From Sinimarinibacterium flocculans (lineage in GTDB: Bacteria; Pseudomonadota; Gammaproteobacteria; Nevskiales; Nevskiaceae), in NCBI RefSeq assembly GCF_003201205.1, contig NZ_QICN01000002.1, forward strand, positions 111,780-175,779: 64,000 nt of DNA. Reading direction: 5' to 3'. The first letter of the stretch is position 1, and each line of letters starts with the position of its first letter. The position numbers were made by a program, and so were the translations under genes. Below are positions 36,752 through 45,312 of the stretch, piece after piece. The notes beneath the pieces were generated by a model, which did no database searches, was not told the origin of the DNA, and was given only the letters and a program-made list of their open reading frames with translations.

Positions 36752-37063
36752 TCAGACGCTGCCCTCGTGCTCCACCACCAGGATGCGCGCCTCGCCCTGC
36801 GGATGCGCGACGTGCTCGCAGCCAACGCCGGCAAAGAACACGTCCCCGGTCCGCAAGGTGACGACATGCTCCGCACCGCTCTCGCGATAGTGCATGTCGA
36901 CGACACCGTCGAGCACGGCGAACACCTCCTCGCCGTCGTTGACGTGCCACTTGTACGGCTGGTCCGTCCAGTGCAGCCGCGTCGTGATGGCCTTCATGTT
37001 GGCGATGTCGAGCGCGCCCCAGGCCCGCTCCGCCGTGAACGACTTGCTGCGAACGATCTTCAT
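36752..37063 (-). CDS. Small single-domain cupin
   Basis: A 103-residue protein made of one cupin barrel: TRLHWTDQPYKWHVNDGEEVFAVLDG is cupin motif 1 with H/E metal ligands, and GDVFFAGVGCEHVAHPQG is motif 2 with a His. It lies 80 bp upstream of the DinB gene on the same strand. Substrate unknown. Confidence 0.82.
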   Translation of the reverse strand: MKIVRSKSFTAERAWGALDIANMKAITTRLHWTDQPYKWHVNDGEEVFAVLDGVVDMHYRESGAEHVVTLRTGDVFFAGVGCEHVAHPQGEARILVVEHEGSV

Positions 37064-37147
37064 GGACCTGCCCCGATCGGATTCCGACGGTTCGCGTGCC
37101 AGGCACCCTGCCCTGCGAGCCTCCTCAAGCTTCGCATTGTCGTCGAT

Positions 37148-37567
37148 TCAGCCAAGCCGCCCAAGGACGATGCTCGCCACATAGCACCCCAGCGCCACGG
37201 CAATCCCCAAGAACGGCGCGCTGAACCAGTACAACCAGCCCAGCACCAGGAACCCGAGCAGCATGCAAAGGCCCACGAGCTGCAGATACGTCGATCCGAA
37301 CAGCAGGGCGGGATGGACGAGCGCCAGATAGCCGAACACGAGGCCGAACAGGATCGCGGCCATGCTGTGGCTCGCGTTGAAGCCGATCCATGCGTTCCAG
37401 ACCGACGTTTCCTTCGTGATCACCAGCGTAGTCGCCTTCATCGACGCGATCACGCCGGGATCGCGGGGTAGCAGCTTCGGCCCGAAGAAGGTGTAGAGCA
37501 GATGGACGCAGCCGAGCACGAGGATGATCGCGGCGCTGGCGAGCATCAGGACGGTTCTGGCGCCCAC
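37148..37567 (-). CDS. Four-helix integral membrane protein, unknown function
   Basis: A 139-residue protein from a GTG start with four predicted membrane helices: about 5-27, 63-83, 89-111 and 115-135. The segment between helices 1 and 2 contains SVWNAWIGFNASHS, a conserved-looking polar motif seen in small uncharacterised membrane proteins of the LIC_13387 type. It is co-oriented with the cupin and DinB genes. Confidence 0.7.
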   Translation of the reverse strand: MGARTVLMLASAAIILVLGCVHLLYTFFGPKLLPRDPGVIASMKATTLVITKETSVWNAWIGFNASHSMAAILFGLVFGYLALVHPALLFGSTYLQLVGLCMLLGFLVLGWLYWFSAPFLGIAVALGCYVASIVLGRLG

Positions 37568-37754
37568 GCGCGGCCTCCGTCAGCCGAGGGACCGCGCAGC
37601 ATCCACAGGCCACCCGTCCCTCACGAAAGCGGGTTCGCAGGCGTTGGCTCCGGCCCTCACCGTTCGAAATCCAGGTTCGCCGGAACGGCGAGCAGTGCCG
37701 TGCGCGCAGGTCCGTGGACCGATACCGGCGCGTCGACCGTCTCCAGCCGTGCTG

Positions 37755-37949
37755 TTATACAAAATAGATTCCCCATACCTGCCGCCGTTTCTTGTCCGCG
37801 TCGTGAGTCTCGAACACTTGTTGCTGCGCAAGATTCGGCGAATTCACACCGCAATGCGGACAGCGCGACAAGTCAAGCTGCTTGTTCAGCTGCAACACTG
37901 ATGTTTCTCCGATGCATAACGCCCAATTGAGGAACCAAACCGGCTCCAT
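37755..37949 (-). pseudogene. Truncated zinc-ribbon protein fragment in a low-GC patch
   Basis: From the ATG at 37949, 64 residues read as a real protein N-terminus: WFLNWALCIGETSVLQLNKQ, DLSRCPHCGVNSPNL and RRQVWGIYF, then a stop. In proteins with this CPHC..PNL start, a second CxxC normally follows the W.xY segment. Here it is missing, so the zinc ribbon is incomplete. No other frame restores it. Base composition is clearly lower in GC than the neighbours, suggesting transferred DNA. A 6-4-6 palindrome (TAGGTT-CCAC-AACCTA, 37960-37975) sits just upstream of the ATG. Confidence 0.6.
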
Positions 37950-37975
37950 GACTCGGCCATAGGTTCCACAACCTA

Positions 37976-38339
37976 GGCACGCTCGTCGCAAGCGCTTGAT
38001 CCACAAGCACGTCCCTCGCTCGCCTTCTCGGAAAGGAACTTGAAACGGAAGCGCGGCCGCGGAACGGGCGTAAGCACGTGCGACGCCGCTGGCGATGCAG
38101 GGCGACTGACGAGGCGGTTCGGCATGCTCCCTCCCTTTCAGGGATGCAGGGTCCGAATGTAGCGCGATGCCGGCGGCTTGAACATCGGCGAAATCAGGCG
38201 AATTCGCGCCCTCTCGCACCCTGTTGGTGGATGTTCTGGATGGCGCGACGGGGCGCGATGGGTCAGGGTTACGCTTTGTGCCGCATTCGGGGGCCGCGCG
38301 ATCCGCGGGGCGGCACCGGCAAATCAGGGGGCTGATGCA
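37976..38339. other. Intergenic region before the symporter, no gene seen
   Basis: About 360 bp between the truncated zinc-ribbon fragment and the symporter. Open frames here give Arg-rich or unconserved peptides and no recognisable domain. GC content rises from left to right, as though the low-GC patch around 37740-38030 were foreign. No clear promoter, riboswitch or terminator could be supported by eye. Confidence 0.5.
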
Positions 38340-39779
38340 GTGGAATCGTTCGTCAACGCGGTCAACGGGCTGATCTGGAGCAAGGCGCTGATCGCGCTGT
38401 GCCTGGGGGCGGGGCTGTATTTCTCGATCCGCACGCGCTTCATGCAGGTGCGCGGCGTCGGCGAGATGCTGCGGCTGCTGGGGAGCGGCAAGGCATCGGC
38501 GTCCGGCGTGTCGACGTTCCAGGCGCTGGCGATGTCGCTGTCCGGGCGCGTGGGCACGGGCAACATCGCCGGGGTGGCGACGGCGATCACCTTCGGCGGG
38601 CCGGGCGCGGTGTTCTGGATGTGGGTGGTGGCGTTTCTCGGCGCCTCGACGGCCTACGTGGAGTCCACGCTCGCGCAGATCTACAAGGAGCGCGACGACA
38701 GCGGCCAGTATCGCGGCGGCCCGGCGTACTACATCGAGAAGGCGATGGGCAGCCGTGTGTATGCCTGGCTGTTCGCGGTCTCCACGGTGATCGCGACCGG
38801 ACTGCTGCTGCCGGGCGTGCAGGCGAACAGCATCGCGCTGAGCATGAATGTGGCCTGGGGCGTGGCACCGGCGGTAACGGCGGCGGGCATCGTCGTGGCG
38901 CTGGGTTTCATCATCTTCGGCGGGGTCAAGCGCATCGCGCACTTTGCGCAGATCGTGGTGCCGTTCATGGCGCTGGCGTACATCCTCGTGGCGCTGACGA
39001 TCATGTTCCTCAACATCCACCAGGTGCCGGAGGTGGTGTCGCTGATCCTGCGCAGCGCCTTCGGCGCGGAGGCGGCGTTCGGCGCGGTGCTGGGCCTGGC
39101 GGTGGAATGGGGCGTGAAGCGCGGCATCTATTCCAACGAGGCCGGACAGGGCACCGGCCCGCATCCGGCGGCGGCGGCGGAGGTTTCGCACCCGGCCAAG
39201 CAGGGATACGTGCAGGCGTTCTCGGTCTACGTGGACACGCTGCTGGTGTGCTCGGCCACGGCGTTCATGATCCTGTCCACCGGCATGTACAACGTAATGG
39301 GACAGGCCGGCGCCGTGATCGTCGAGAACCTGCCGGGCGTGGAGGCCGGCCCCGGCTACACGCAGGCGGCGGTGGAGGCGGTGCTGCCGGGCTACGGCGC
39401 GGGCTTCGTCGCGCTGGCGCTGCTGTTCTTCGCGTTCACGACCATCGTCGCCTACTACTACATGGCGGAGACCAACGTCAGCTACATCAACCGGCAGGTG
39501 CACCGGCCGTGGATGGTGCTGCTGCTGCGCATCGGCATCCTCGCCGCGGTGACCTACGGCACGGTGCGCAGCGCCAACCTCGCCTGGGCGCTGGGCGACA
39601 TCGGCGTGGGGCTGATGGCGTGGCTGAACATCGTGGCCATCCTCATCCTGCAGAAGCCGGCGCTGGCGGCGCTGCGCGATTACGAGCGGCAGAAGAAAGC
39701 CGGCGCCGAGCCGGTGTTCGACCCGCAGGCGCTGGGCATCCGCAACGCGGCGTTCTGGGAGGAACGGCTCAAGCGCTGA
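38340..39779 (+). CDS. AGCS-family amino acid:cation symporter (sodium/alanine type)
   Basis: A 479-residue protein with about 11 membrane segments and full AGCS signatures: SALxxSxSGRVGTGNIAGVA-like sequence (MSLSGRVGTGNIAGVATAI near 63), EMGVKRGIYSNEAGQG-like EWGVKRGIYSNEAGQGTGPH near 260, and FFAFTTIVAYYYMAETN near 365. The family imports alanine or glycine with Na+. The GTG at 38340 is chosen because it gives the family's usual length and start (VESFVNAVNGLIW), with a purine-rich AGGGGG about 10 bases upstream. Longer readings add non-conserved sequence. Confidence 0.9.
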   Translation: MESFVNAVNGLIWSKALIALCLGAGLYFSIRTRFMQVRGVGEMLRLLGSGKASASGVSTFQALAMSLSGRVGTGNIAGVATAITFGGPGAVFWMWVVAFLGASTAYVESTLAQIYKERDDSGQYRGGPAYYIEKAMGSRVYAWLFAVSTVIATGLLLPGVQANSIALSMNVAWGVAPAVTAAGIVVALGFIIFGGVKRIAHFAQIVVPFMALAYILVALTIMFLNIHQVPEVVSLILRSAFGAEAAFGAVLGLAVEWGVKRGIYSNEAGQGTGPHPAAAAEVSHPAKQGYVQAFSVYVDTLLVCSATAFMILSTGMYNVMGQAGAVIVENLPGVEAGPGYTQAAVEAVLPGYGAGFVALALLFFAFTTIVAYYYMAETNVSYINRQVHRPWMVLLLRIGILAAVTYGTVRSANLAWALGDIGVGLMAWLNIVAILILQKPALAALRDYERQKKAGAEPVFDPQALGIRNAAFWEERLKR

Positions 39780-39787
39780 GGCTACGC

Positions 39788-39815
39788 GCCCGGAGCCCGG
39801 GTCCGGGCCGGGCCC
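39788..39815. terminator. Possible bidirectional hairpin between convergent genes
   Basis: The 39-bp gap between the convergent symporter and HupE genes holds a GC-rich inverted repeat (GCCCGG at 39795-39800, CCGGGC at 39808-39813). There is no U-tract, so Rho-independent action is uncertain. Confidence 0.3.
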
Positions 39816-39818
39816 GAC

Positions 39819-40955
39819 TCAGGCGATGCGCTGGAAGAACCAGGCGCAGCCCAGCGCGAGCATCAGCGCCGGCAGCCACGGCCGGTGCAGCGCGGGCCAG
39901 CGGCGGGCGAGCCACCACAGCGGCAGCACGAACAGGAGCTGACCGAGTTCCACGCCCAGGTTGAAGCCGGCCAGCGGCAGCGCCGGCACCGCCTGCCCGG
40001 CGTTGAGTTCGCCGAGCACCCCGGCGAAGCCGAAGCCGTGGAACAGGCCGAACAGCCCCGTGCGCAGGCTGTCGAGTCGCGTGTCGAGCCCGCCGCCCAG
40101 GATCAGCAGCACCGCAGCGGCAGCGAGCGGCCCAGGCAGCGCGCCGGCAATCCAGCCGACCAGCGCCAGCGCGCCGGTCAACGTCGCGATATGTGCCGCC
40201 GCCCGCGCCTGCCCGGCCAGCACGCGCTCGGCGGCGAAGCAGGCGATGGTCAGCGCGATGAAGCTTTCCACCATCAGCGCCGGCGGGCGCACCGCGCCCA
40301 GCGTGGCCAGGATCAGCGTCGCGCTGTGCCCCACCGTGAAGCCGGTGATGCGCCACGCAAGCTGGCGCAGCGAGGCGGCACCGAGCAGCAGCACGACCAG
40401 GAACGCCAGATGATCCCAGCCGATGAGGATGTGCTCCGCTCCCAGCCACAGATAGCGCGAGAACGCCGGTTCGGGAACGGCTGCGCCGTACGCGCCGACC
40501 CTCACCCGCGGGCGTGCGGCGCTCAACGCGAATGGGCCGATCAGGCCGTCGCCCGTGCGCATCTGCAGCAAGTGCAGATGGCCAGCAATCGCGTCGAGCA
40601 AAAAGCGCGTCTCGATCTGCTGCGGCGGCCCGTCGCAGCGCCAGCGCGCCTCGACGATGAAGTCCGCGCCGCTACGGCGCGCCTGGGCGGAGGCGTCCGT
40701 GCAATGGCCCGCTGCCGATGACGGCACGAAGCCATTGCGCACGCGGCTGGCCAGCTCATCGAGGATGCGCGGGTCCTGCGGGTGCAGGCTGGCGCGGTTC
40801 AGCTCCACGCCGGGCAGCCGCACCTGGGCGTGCAGCACGGCATCCTCGACCGTCCATGTCGAGTACGACACCGAGCGGTTGTGGGCCTGCGCCGGCAGCG
40901 CCGCGCACAGCAGCACGCACAGCAGCAGGCCGCGCCGGGCGGCGTCAGCGCGCAT
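39819..40955 (-). CDS. HupE/UreJ-family membrane protein with N-terminal exported domain
   Basis: A 378-residue protein. A signal peptide (LLLCVLLCAALPAQA) leads to an exported beta-rich domain (about 25-165, SVSYSTWTVEDAVLHAQV). The HupE/UreJ_2 membrane region follows (about 185-375), with LGAEHILIGWDHLAFLVVLLL, FTVGHSATLILATLG and GLFHGFGFAGVLGEL. The conserved His/Asp in the first and third motifs are HupE hallmarks linked to metal transport in hydrogenase and urease systems. It overlaps the PpiC gene by 11 bp and reads leftward from it. Confidence 0.85.
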   Translation of the reverse strand: MRADAARRGLLLCVLLCAALPAQAHNRSVSYSTWTVEDAVLHAQVRLPGVELNRASLHPQDPRILDELASRVRNGFVPSSAAGHCTDASAQARRSGADFIVEARWRCDGPPQQIETRFLLDAIAGHLHLLQMRTGDGLIGPFALSAARPRVRVGAYGAAVPEPAFSRYLWLGAEHILIGWDHLAFLVVLLLGAASLRQLAWRITGFTVGHSATLILATLGAVRPPALMVESFIALTIACFAAERVLAGQARAAAHIATLTGALALVGWIAGALPGPLAAAAVLLILGGGLDTRLDSLRTGLFGLFHGFGFAGVLGELNAGQAVPALPLAGFNLGVELGQLLFVLPLWWLARRWPALHRPWLPALMLALGCAWFFQRIA

Positions 40956-41802
40956 CGCTGGCGTAGCGGATCGCCGCGTCGCGGCGCAGCTCGGTGAGCA
41001 GCGCCTCCAGCGCCTTCTCGGCCTCGCGGCGCTGCCACTCGCTGCGCACGGCGTCAGCCACGTCCTCGTAGCGCACGGCATCGGCATAGCGCTGGCGCAG
41101 CAGCACGTACAGCGCGCCGCGCCCCTGCACGAACGGTCCCAGCAGCTCGCCGGCCGTGGCCCGGTGCAGCGCGCCGGCCGCGGCGCCGCCGAGGCGCTGC
41201 GCGATCTGCGGCAGCGGCAGCGGTTCTTCGGGTAGCGCCACGGGCTCGAAGCCGGCAGGCAATGGGCGCCCCTCGCGCAGCGCGTCCTGCAGAACCTCGC
41301 CCAGCGCCCCACGAGCAGCGGTGGCGTCATCCTGCGCCGCCGCGTCGTTCGTCCGCACGGCGACCACGGCCAGCCGCGGCTGCGCTGCGAAATACGCCGG
41401 ATCGCGCGCAAACAGCGCCCGCGCCGCATCCTCGTCGACGGCGCCGCCCGCGGTCGTCGCGTCAATCAGCGCCGCGACCAGGGTCTTGCGCAGGCCCGGA
41501 TCGTCGCGCGCCAGGCCGCTGTCGAGCGCGTGCTGGAACAGCAGTTCCTCGTCGATGAGCCGGTCGAGCACGGCGCGTCGTTCTTCGCCGTCGAGCGCCC
41601 GTGCGCGATCGCCCTCTACGGCCTGCACGGCGCGCTGCCACTGGTCGCGACCGATCGCCTGGTCGCCGACGACAGCCGCGGCGCCGGCCGGCAGGGGCTT
41701 GCCCCGCCCCTCGTAAAGCAGCGACAGTGCGGCCAGCAGGCCGCCCGCGGCGACCGCAAGCCAGGCCAGGCGGATGCGGCCGGCGTCGGTTTCGTTCAAC
41801 AT
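40945..41802 (-). CDS. Membrane-anchored PpiC/parvulin-type peptidyl-prolyl isomerase
   Basis: A 285-residue protein with an N-terminal membrane anchor (about 10-30) and a SurA-like helical chaperone region (VVGDQAIGRDQWQRAV, then LDRLIDEELLFQHALDSGLA). The parvulin-like domain near 140-235 shows an ALREGRPLPAGFEP...LGPFVQGRGALYVLL pattern typical of PpiC domains found beside HupE and DUF3604 proteins. It probably folds an exported client in the periplasm. Its ATG (41802) abuts operator-like site D. Confidence 0.8.
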   Translation of the reverse strand: MLNETDAGRIRLAWLAVAAGGLLAALSLLYEGRGKPLPAGAAAVVGDQAIGRDQWQRAVQAVEGDRARALDGEERRAVLDRLIDEELLFQHALDSGLARDDPGLRKTLVAALIDATTAGGAVDEDAARALFARDPAYFAAQPRLAVVAVRTNDAAAQDDATAARGALGEVLQDALREGRPLPAGFEPVALPEEPLPLPQIAQRLGGAAAGALHRATAGELLGPFVQGRGALYVLLRQRYADAVRYEDVADAVRSEWQRREAEKALEALLTELRRDAAIRYASDAR

Positions 41803-41819
41803 ATTGACGCAGTGTAAAT
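41803..41819. promoter_or_regulatory. Putative operator, site D: ATTGACG-CAG-TGTAAAT
   Basis: A 17-bp imperfect inverted repeat directly against the PpiC start codon and 45 bp upstream of the DUF3604 ATG, between divergent genes. It matches sites A-C in length, spacing and most positions. Bound here, a repressor would cover the leftward ribosome-binding region and probably the rightward promoter. Confidence 0.52.
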
Positions 41820-41864
41820 TAGATTCCGTGCGCAGCGCCGCCGATGCGGCGCAGGGGAAGAACG

Positions 41865-44126
41865 ATGAAAGCCTTGTCGAAGATGGTCGTCGTGCTCGCG
41901 GTGCTCGCCGCGGCAGTGGTGGCGCTGGTGTGGTGGGACCGGCAGGTGGAACCCGAAGGGGCCGGCACCGTAGCCGCGACGCGCGTGGATGCGCAGAGCC
42001 TGCGCGAGCGGCAGCAGCCTCATGCCGATGCGCGCGAAGGGGACGGCCAGGTGCTCTACGGCGATCTGCATGTGCACACCACGTTCTCGATGGACGCCTT
42101 CGTCTGGGCGCTGCCGCTGATGCACGGCCCTGGTGCGCGACCGCCGGCCGATGCCTGCGACTATGCCCGCTTCTGTTCGTCGCTGGACTTCTACGCGCAC
42201 ACCGACCATTCCGAGAGCCTGACACCGCGGCACTGGTCGATGATCAAGGACACGGTCCGCGCCTGCAACGACGCCGCCGGCCCCGCCGACAACCCCGACG
42301 TGGTCGCGTTTCTCGGCTGGGAATGGACGCAGATGGGCAACACGCCGGAGACCCACTACGGCCACAAGAACGTGATCCTCTACGAGACTGCCGAGGACCG
42401 GGTGCCCAGGCGACCGATCATCGCCGGCGGCATCGCCTACAACGCGATGCGCGTGAACTCGCTGCCGTTCACCGACCGCTTCGTCGGTCCGTACCTGACC
42501 GACTTCGAGAACCGCGACCGCCAGTTCCTGCAGGACGACAAGCGCATGGAGCTGGCCTCGATCCCCACCTGCGCGCAAGACGTGAACTCGCGTGACCTGC
42601 CGGCGGACTGCATCGAGTTCGCGACCGAGCCGGCGGACCTGTTCCGCAAGCTCGACGAATGGGGCGGCAATGCGCTGGTGATTCCGCACGGCACCACCTG
42701 GGGCTACTACACGCCGCCGGGTTCCTCGTGGAAGAAGCAGCTCACACGCAAGCAGCACGACCCCAGGCGGCAGAAGCTCATCGAGATCTTCTCCGGACAC
42801 GGCAACGCCGAGGAGTACCGCGACTGGCGCGCCGTGGCCTATGACGCCGACGGCGGCCTGGTGTGCCCCGAGGCGAGCGACGACTACCTGCCGTGCTGCA
42901 AGCGCGCCGGCCAGATCATCCGCTCGCGCTGCGACGATCCGGATTCCGCGGACTGCGCGGCACGCGTCGCGGAGGTGGAGTCCAACTACCTCAGGGCCGG
43001 CCGCGCCGGGCATCTGGTCGTGGCCGACGTGCAGCCCGAGGACTGGCTCAACTGCGGGCAGTGCACGGACTGCTTCATGCCGCCGCTGAACCATCGCCCG
43101 GCGAGTTCGGTGCAGGCGATCATGGCCTACAACAATCCGGACGAAGTCGATGACGACGGCGGTGCGCTGCGCTTCCGCTTCGGCTTCATCGGCTCCAGCG
43201 ACAATCACGCCGCCGAGGCCGGCACCGGCTTCAAGCAGGTGAACCGGCACACCAGCACCGAGGCGCGCGGCGCCGCGAACGAGCTGGTGCAGAAGCGCTT
43301 CGTCGATGCCGCCAAGCCCACCGGCGATCCGGCGCGTCCGCGCAGCTTTGAGCTCGGCAACACGCCGTACAACTTCCTGCAGATCGCCGAAACCGAGCGG
43401 CAGGCCTCGTTCTTCTACACCGGCGGCCTGGTGGCCGTGCACGCGCCGACGCGCACGCGCGACGCGATCTGGGACGCGTTGCAGCGCAAGGAGGTGTTCG
43501 GCACCTCGGGTCCGCGCATGCAGCTGTGGTTCGATCTCGTCGGCGCCGACGGCACGCGCCATCCGATGGGCTCGGAGCTGCAGGGCAGCGACGTGCCGCG
43601 CTTTCGCGTCCGCGCGCTCGGTGCCTTCGAGCAGAAGCCCGGATGCCCGGCGTGGACCGTCGATGCCATCGGCGATCAGCGCGTCGAGCAGCTCTGCGGC
43701 GGCGAGTGCTACAACCCGGGCGATGCGCGCACGCCGGTCGAGCGCATCGAGATCGTGCGCATCCGCCGTCAGCAGGACCTGGACGAAGCACTGGAACCGC
43801 TGATCGAGGACCCGTGGAAGGTCCTGCAATGCGCCGACGAGGGCGACGGCTGCGCGGTGGAGTTCGACGATCCGGAGTATCCGCAGATCGGCCGCGAGGT
43901 GCTGTACTACGCGCGGGCGATCCAGCGTGCGGAACCGACGATCAACGGCGCGCAGCTGCGGTGCGAGTTCGACGAGCAGGGCCGCTGCATCGCGGTGAAT
44001 CCCTGCCACGGCGACAGCGCGCGCACGCCGCTGGACGAGCGCTGCCTGGCCGAGGTGCAGCACCGCGCATGGTCGAGCCCGATCTTCATCCGCCCGCCGG
44101 CCGCCGACGCCGCACCGCCCGGCTGA
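41865..44126 (+). CDS. DUF3604 protein, exported or anchored putative metal-dependent hydrolase
   Basis: A 753-residue protein with an N-terminal anchor (about 5-24). It shows PHP-like metal motifs: YGDLHVHTTFSMD (about 63-75), FYAHTDHSE (about 112) and GSSDNH (near 445). DUF3604 members have PHP-related phosphoesterase features, but their reaction is not established. The ATG at 41865 is preceded by AGGGGAA. It is divergent from PpiC/HupE, a grouping seen in other gammaproteobacteria. A long GST-like gene follows after 7 bp. Confidence 0.85.
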   Translation: MKALSKMVVVLAVLAAAVVALVWWDRQVEPEGAGTVAATRVDAQSLRERQQPHADAREGDGQVLYGDLHVHTTFSMDAFVWALPLMHGPGARPPADACDYARFCSSLDFYAHTDHSESLTPRHWSMIKDTVRACNDAAGPADNPDVVAFLGWEWTQMGNTPETHYGHKNVILYETAEDRVPRRPIIAGGIAYNAMRVNSLPFTDRFVGPYLTDFENRDRQFLQDDKRMELASIPTCAQDVNSRDLPADCIEFATEPADLFRKLDEWGGNALVIPHGTTWGYYTPPGSSWKKQLTRKQHDPRRQKLIEIFSGHGNAEEYRDWRAVAYDADGGLVCPEASDDYLPCCKRAGQIIRSRCDDPDSADCAARVAEVESNYLRAGRAGHLVVADVQPEDWLNCGQCTDCFMPPLNHRPASSVQAIMAYNNPDEVDDDGGALRFRFGFIGSSDNHAAEAGTGFKQVNRHTSTEARGAANELVQKRFVDAAKPTGDPARPRSFELGNTPYNFLQIAETERQASFFYTGGLVAVHAPTRTRDAIWDALQRKEVFGTSGPRMQLWFDLVGADGTRHPMGSELQGSDVPRFRVRALGAFEQKPGCPAWTVDAIGDQRVEQLCGGECYNPGDARTPVERIEIVRIRRQQDLDEALEPLIEDPWKVLQCADEGDGCAVEFDDPEYPQIGREVLYYARAIQRAEPTINGAQLRCEFDEQGRCIAVNPCHGDSARTPLDERCLAEVQHRAWSSPIFIRPPAADAAPPG

Positions 44127-44133
44127 GGCCGCC

Positions 44134-45312
44134 ATGCGTGCGGTGCTGTGGAGCTCGGTGCTGTCGCCCTACGGCCTGAAGCTCGAGGCCCTGTGCCGGC
44201 ACGCGGGCCTGCCACTGGACCTGCGCCCGGCGGATGGCGGCACGCTCGAAAACCTGCGCCTGGCCGCGCGCATCCGGCGTGCGCAGCACCGCGGCACGGT
44301 GCAGCGCTGGCCGCGGCGCGACGCGCTCGACGAGTATCCGCTGGTGCCCTACCTGCTGACGGCGGACGGCAGCGTGCACATGGACAGCAGTGCCATCGCC
44401 GCATGGCTGGACGCGCATCCGCCGGCACAGGCGGCGCCGCTGCTGCCGGACGATGCATTGCAGCGCTTCGCCTGCCAGTTGCTCGACGAGGCGATCGACG
44501 AGATCGGCCTGTACTGCGTGCACCACCACCGCTGGGTCGTCTCACACGACGACAACGATGCCGGCGCGCGCCTCGCGCACGAGTTCCGCAGCCTGGTGCC
44601 GGGGCCGCTGCGGCCGTGGCTGGCGGCACGCTTCTCGCGCCGGCAGATCCGGCGCCTGCCCTACCTGTTCTCGGTGGCGTCGCCGGACGCACCGCAGGCG
44701 CCAGGCACGCGAGGCGCGGGGCGACCGCCGCCGCCGTGGCGCGCCGGCTTTCCGGAAACGCACACCCGCCTCGCCGCCGCCTGGGATGAACTGGTCGACG
44801 CCGCCGCGCAGGCATTGTCACGACAACCCTGGCTGCTCGGCGGGCGCTTCACACTGGCCGACGCCGCGCTCTACGGCCAGCTCGGCATGAACCTCAGCGA
44901 TCCGTCATCGGAACGCCGACTGCGCGAGCGTGCACCGCGGCTGCGCGACTGGCTCGGACGCATCGCCGCCGGCGCGCACGGGGGCAGCGACGGCGCGCTG
45001 CAGTTGCACGAGGACCTGGCCCCGCTGCTCGCGTGGGTGGCGCGGCATTTCATCCCGCTGATGCGCGCCAACGCCGCCGCGCACGCGCGCCATCGCGCAC
45101 AGGGGCAGATACGCTGGAACGAGGCGGCCTTCGATCGCAACGAGGCGCTGTTCGATGTCGACTGGTGCGGCGCGCCGGCACGCACCGTGGTCAAGACCTT
45201 CCAGCTGCGCGTCTGGCAGGACCTGGTCGCGCAGGCCCGCGCCCTGCCGCCCGCGGCGGCGGACCGCTGCGCGATGCTGCGCCCGCTGGTCGAGGCCTGC
45301 CGCTCAGGCTGA
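44134..45312 (+). CDS. Long atypical GST-like protein (paralogue 4)
   Basis: A 392-residue protein with an N-terminal GST-like domain (SVLSPYGLKLEALCRHAGL, VPYLLTADG, MDSSAIAAWLDAH). The extended helical part has DEAIDEIGLYCVHHHRWVVS (about 115-135) and LLGGRFTLADAALYGQLGM. It is the most divergent of the four long GST-like proteins, but the spacing of the acidic and RW motifs is kept. It starts 7 bp after DUF3604, so both fall under site D. Its stop overlaps the opposing methyltransferase stop by 9 bp within a GCTCA-GGC-TGAGC palindrome. Confidence 0.72.
   Translation: MRAVLWSSVLSPYGLKLEALCRHAGLPLDLRPADGGTLENLRLAARIRRAQHRGTVQRWPRRDALDEYPLVPYLLTADGSVHMDSSAIAAWLDAHPPAQAAPLLPDDALQRFACQLLDEAIDEIGLYCVHHHRWVVSHDDNDAGARLAHEFRSLVPGPLRPWLAARFSRRQIRRLPYLFSVASPDAPQAPGTRGAGRPPPPWRAGFPETHTRLAAAWDELVDAAAQALSRQPWLLGGRFTLADAALYGQLGMNLSDPSSERRLRERAPRLRDWLGRIAAGAHGGSDGALQLHEDLAPLLAWVARHFIPLMRANAAAHARHRAQGQIRWNEAAFDRNEALFDVDWCGAPARTVVKTFQLRVWQDLVAQARALPPAAADRCAMLRPLVEACRSG

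Noticed and set aside
38399-39964. 521-codon plus-strand frame overlapping the symporter
   Set aside because: Gly/Arg-rich shifted reading of the AGCS symporter gene.
41796-44135. 779-codon open frame on the minus strand
   Set aside because: Antisense to the DUF3604 gene with its PHP-like motifs; no recognisable fold.
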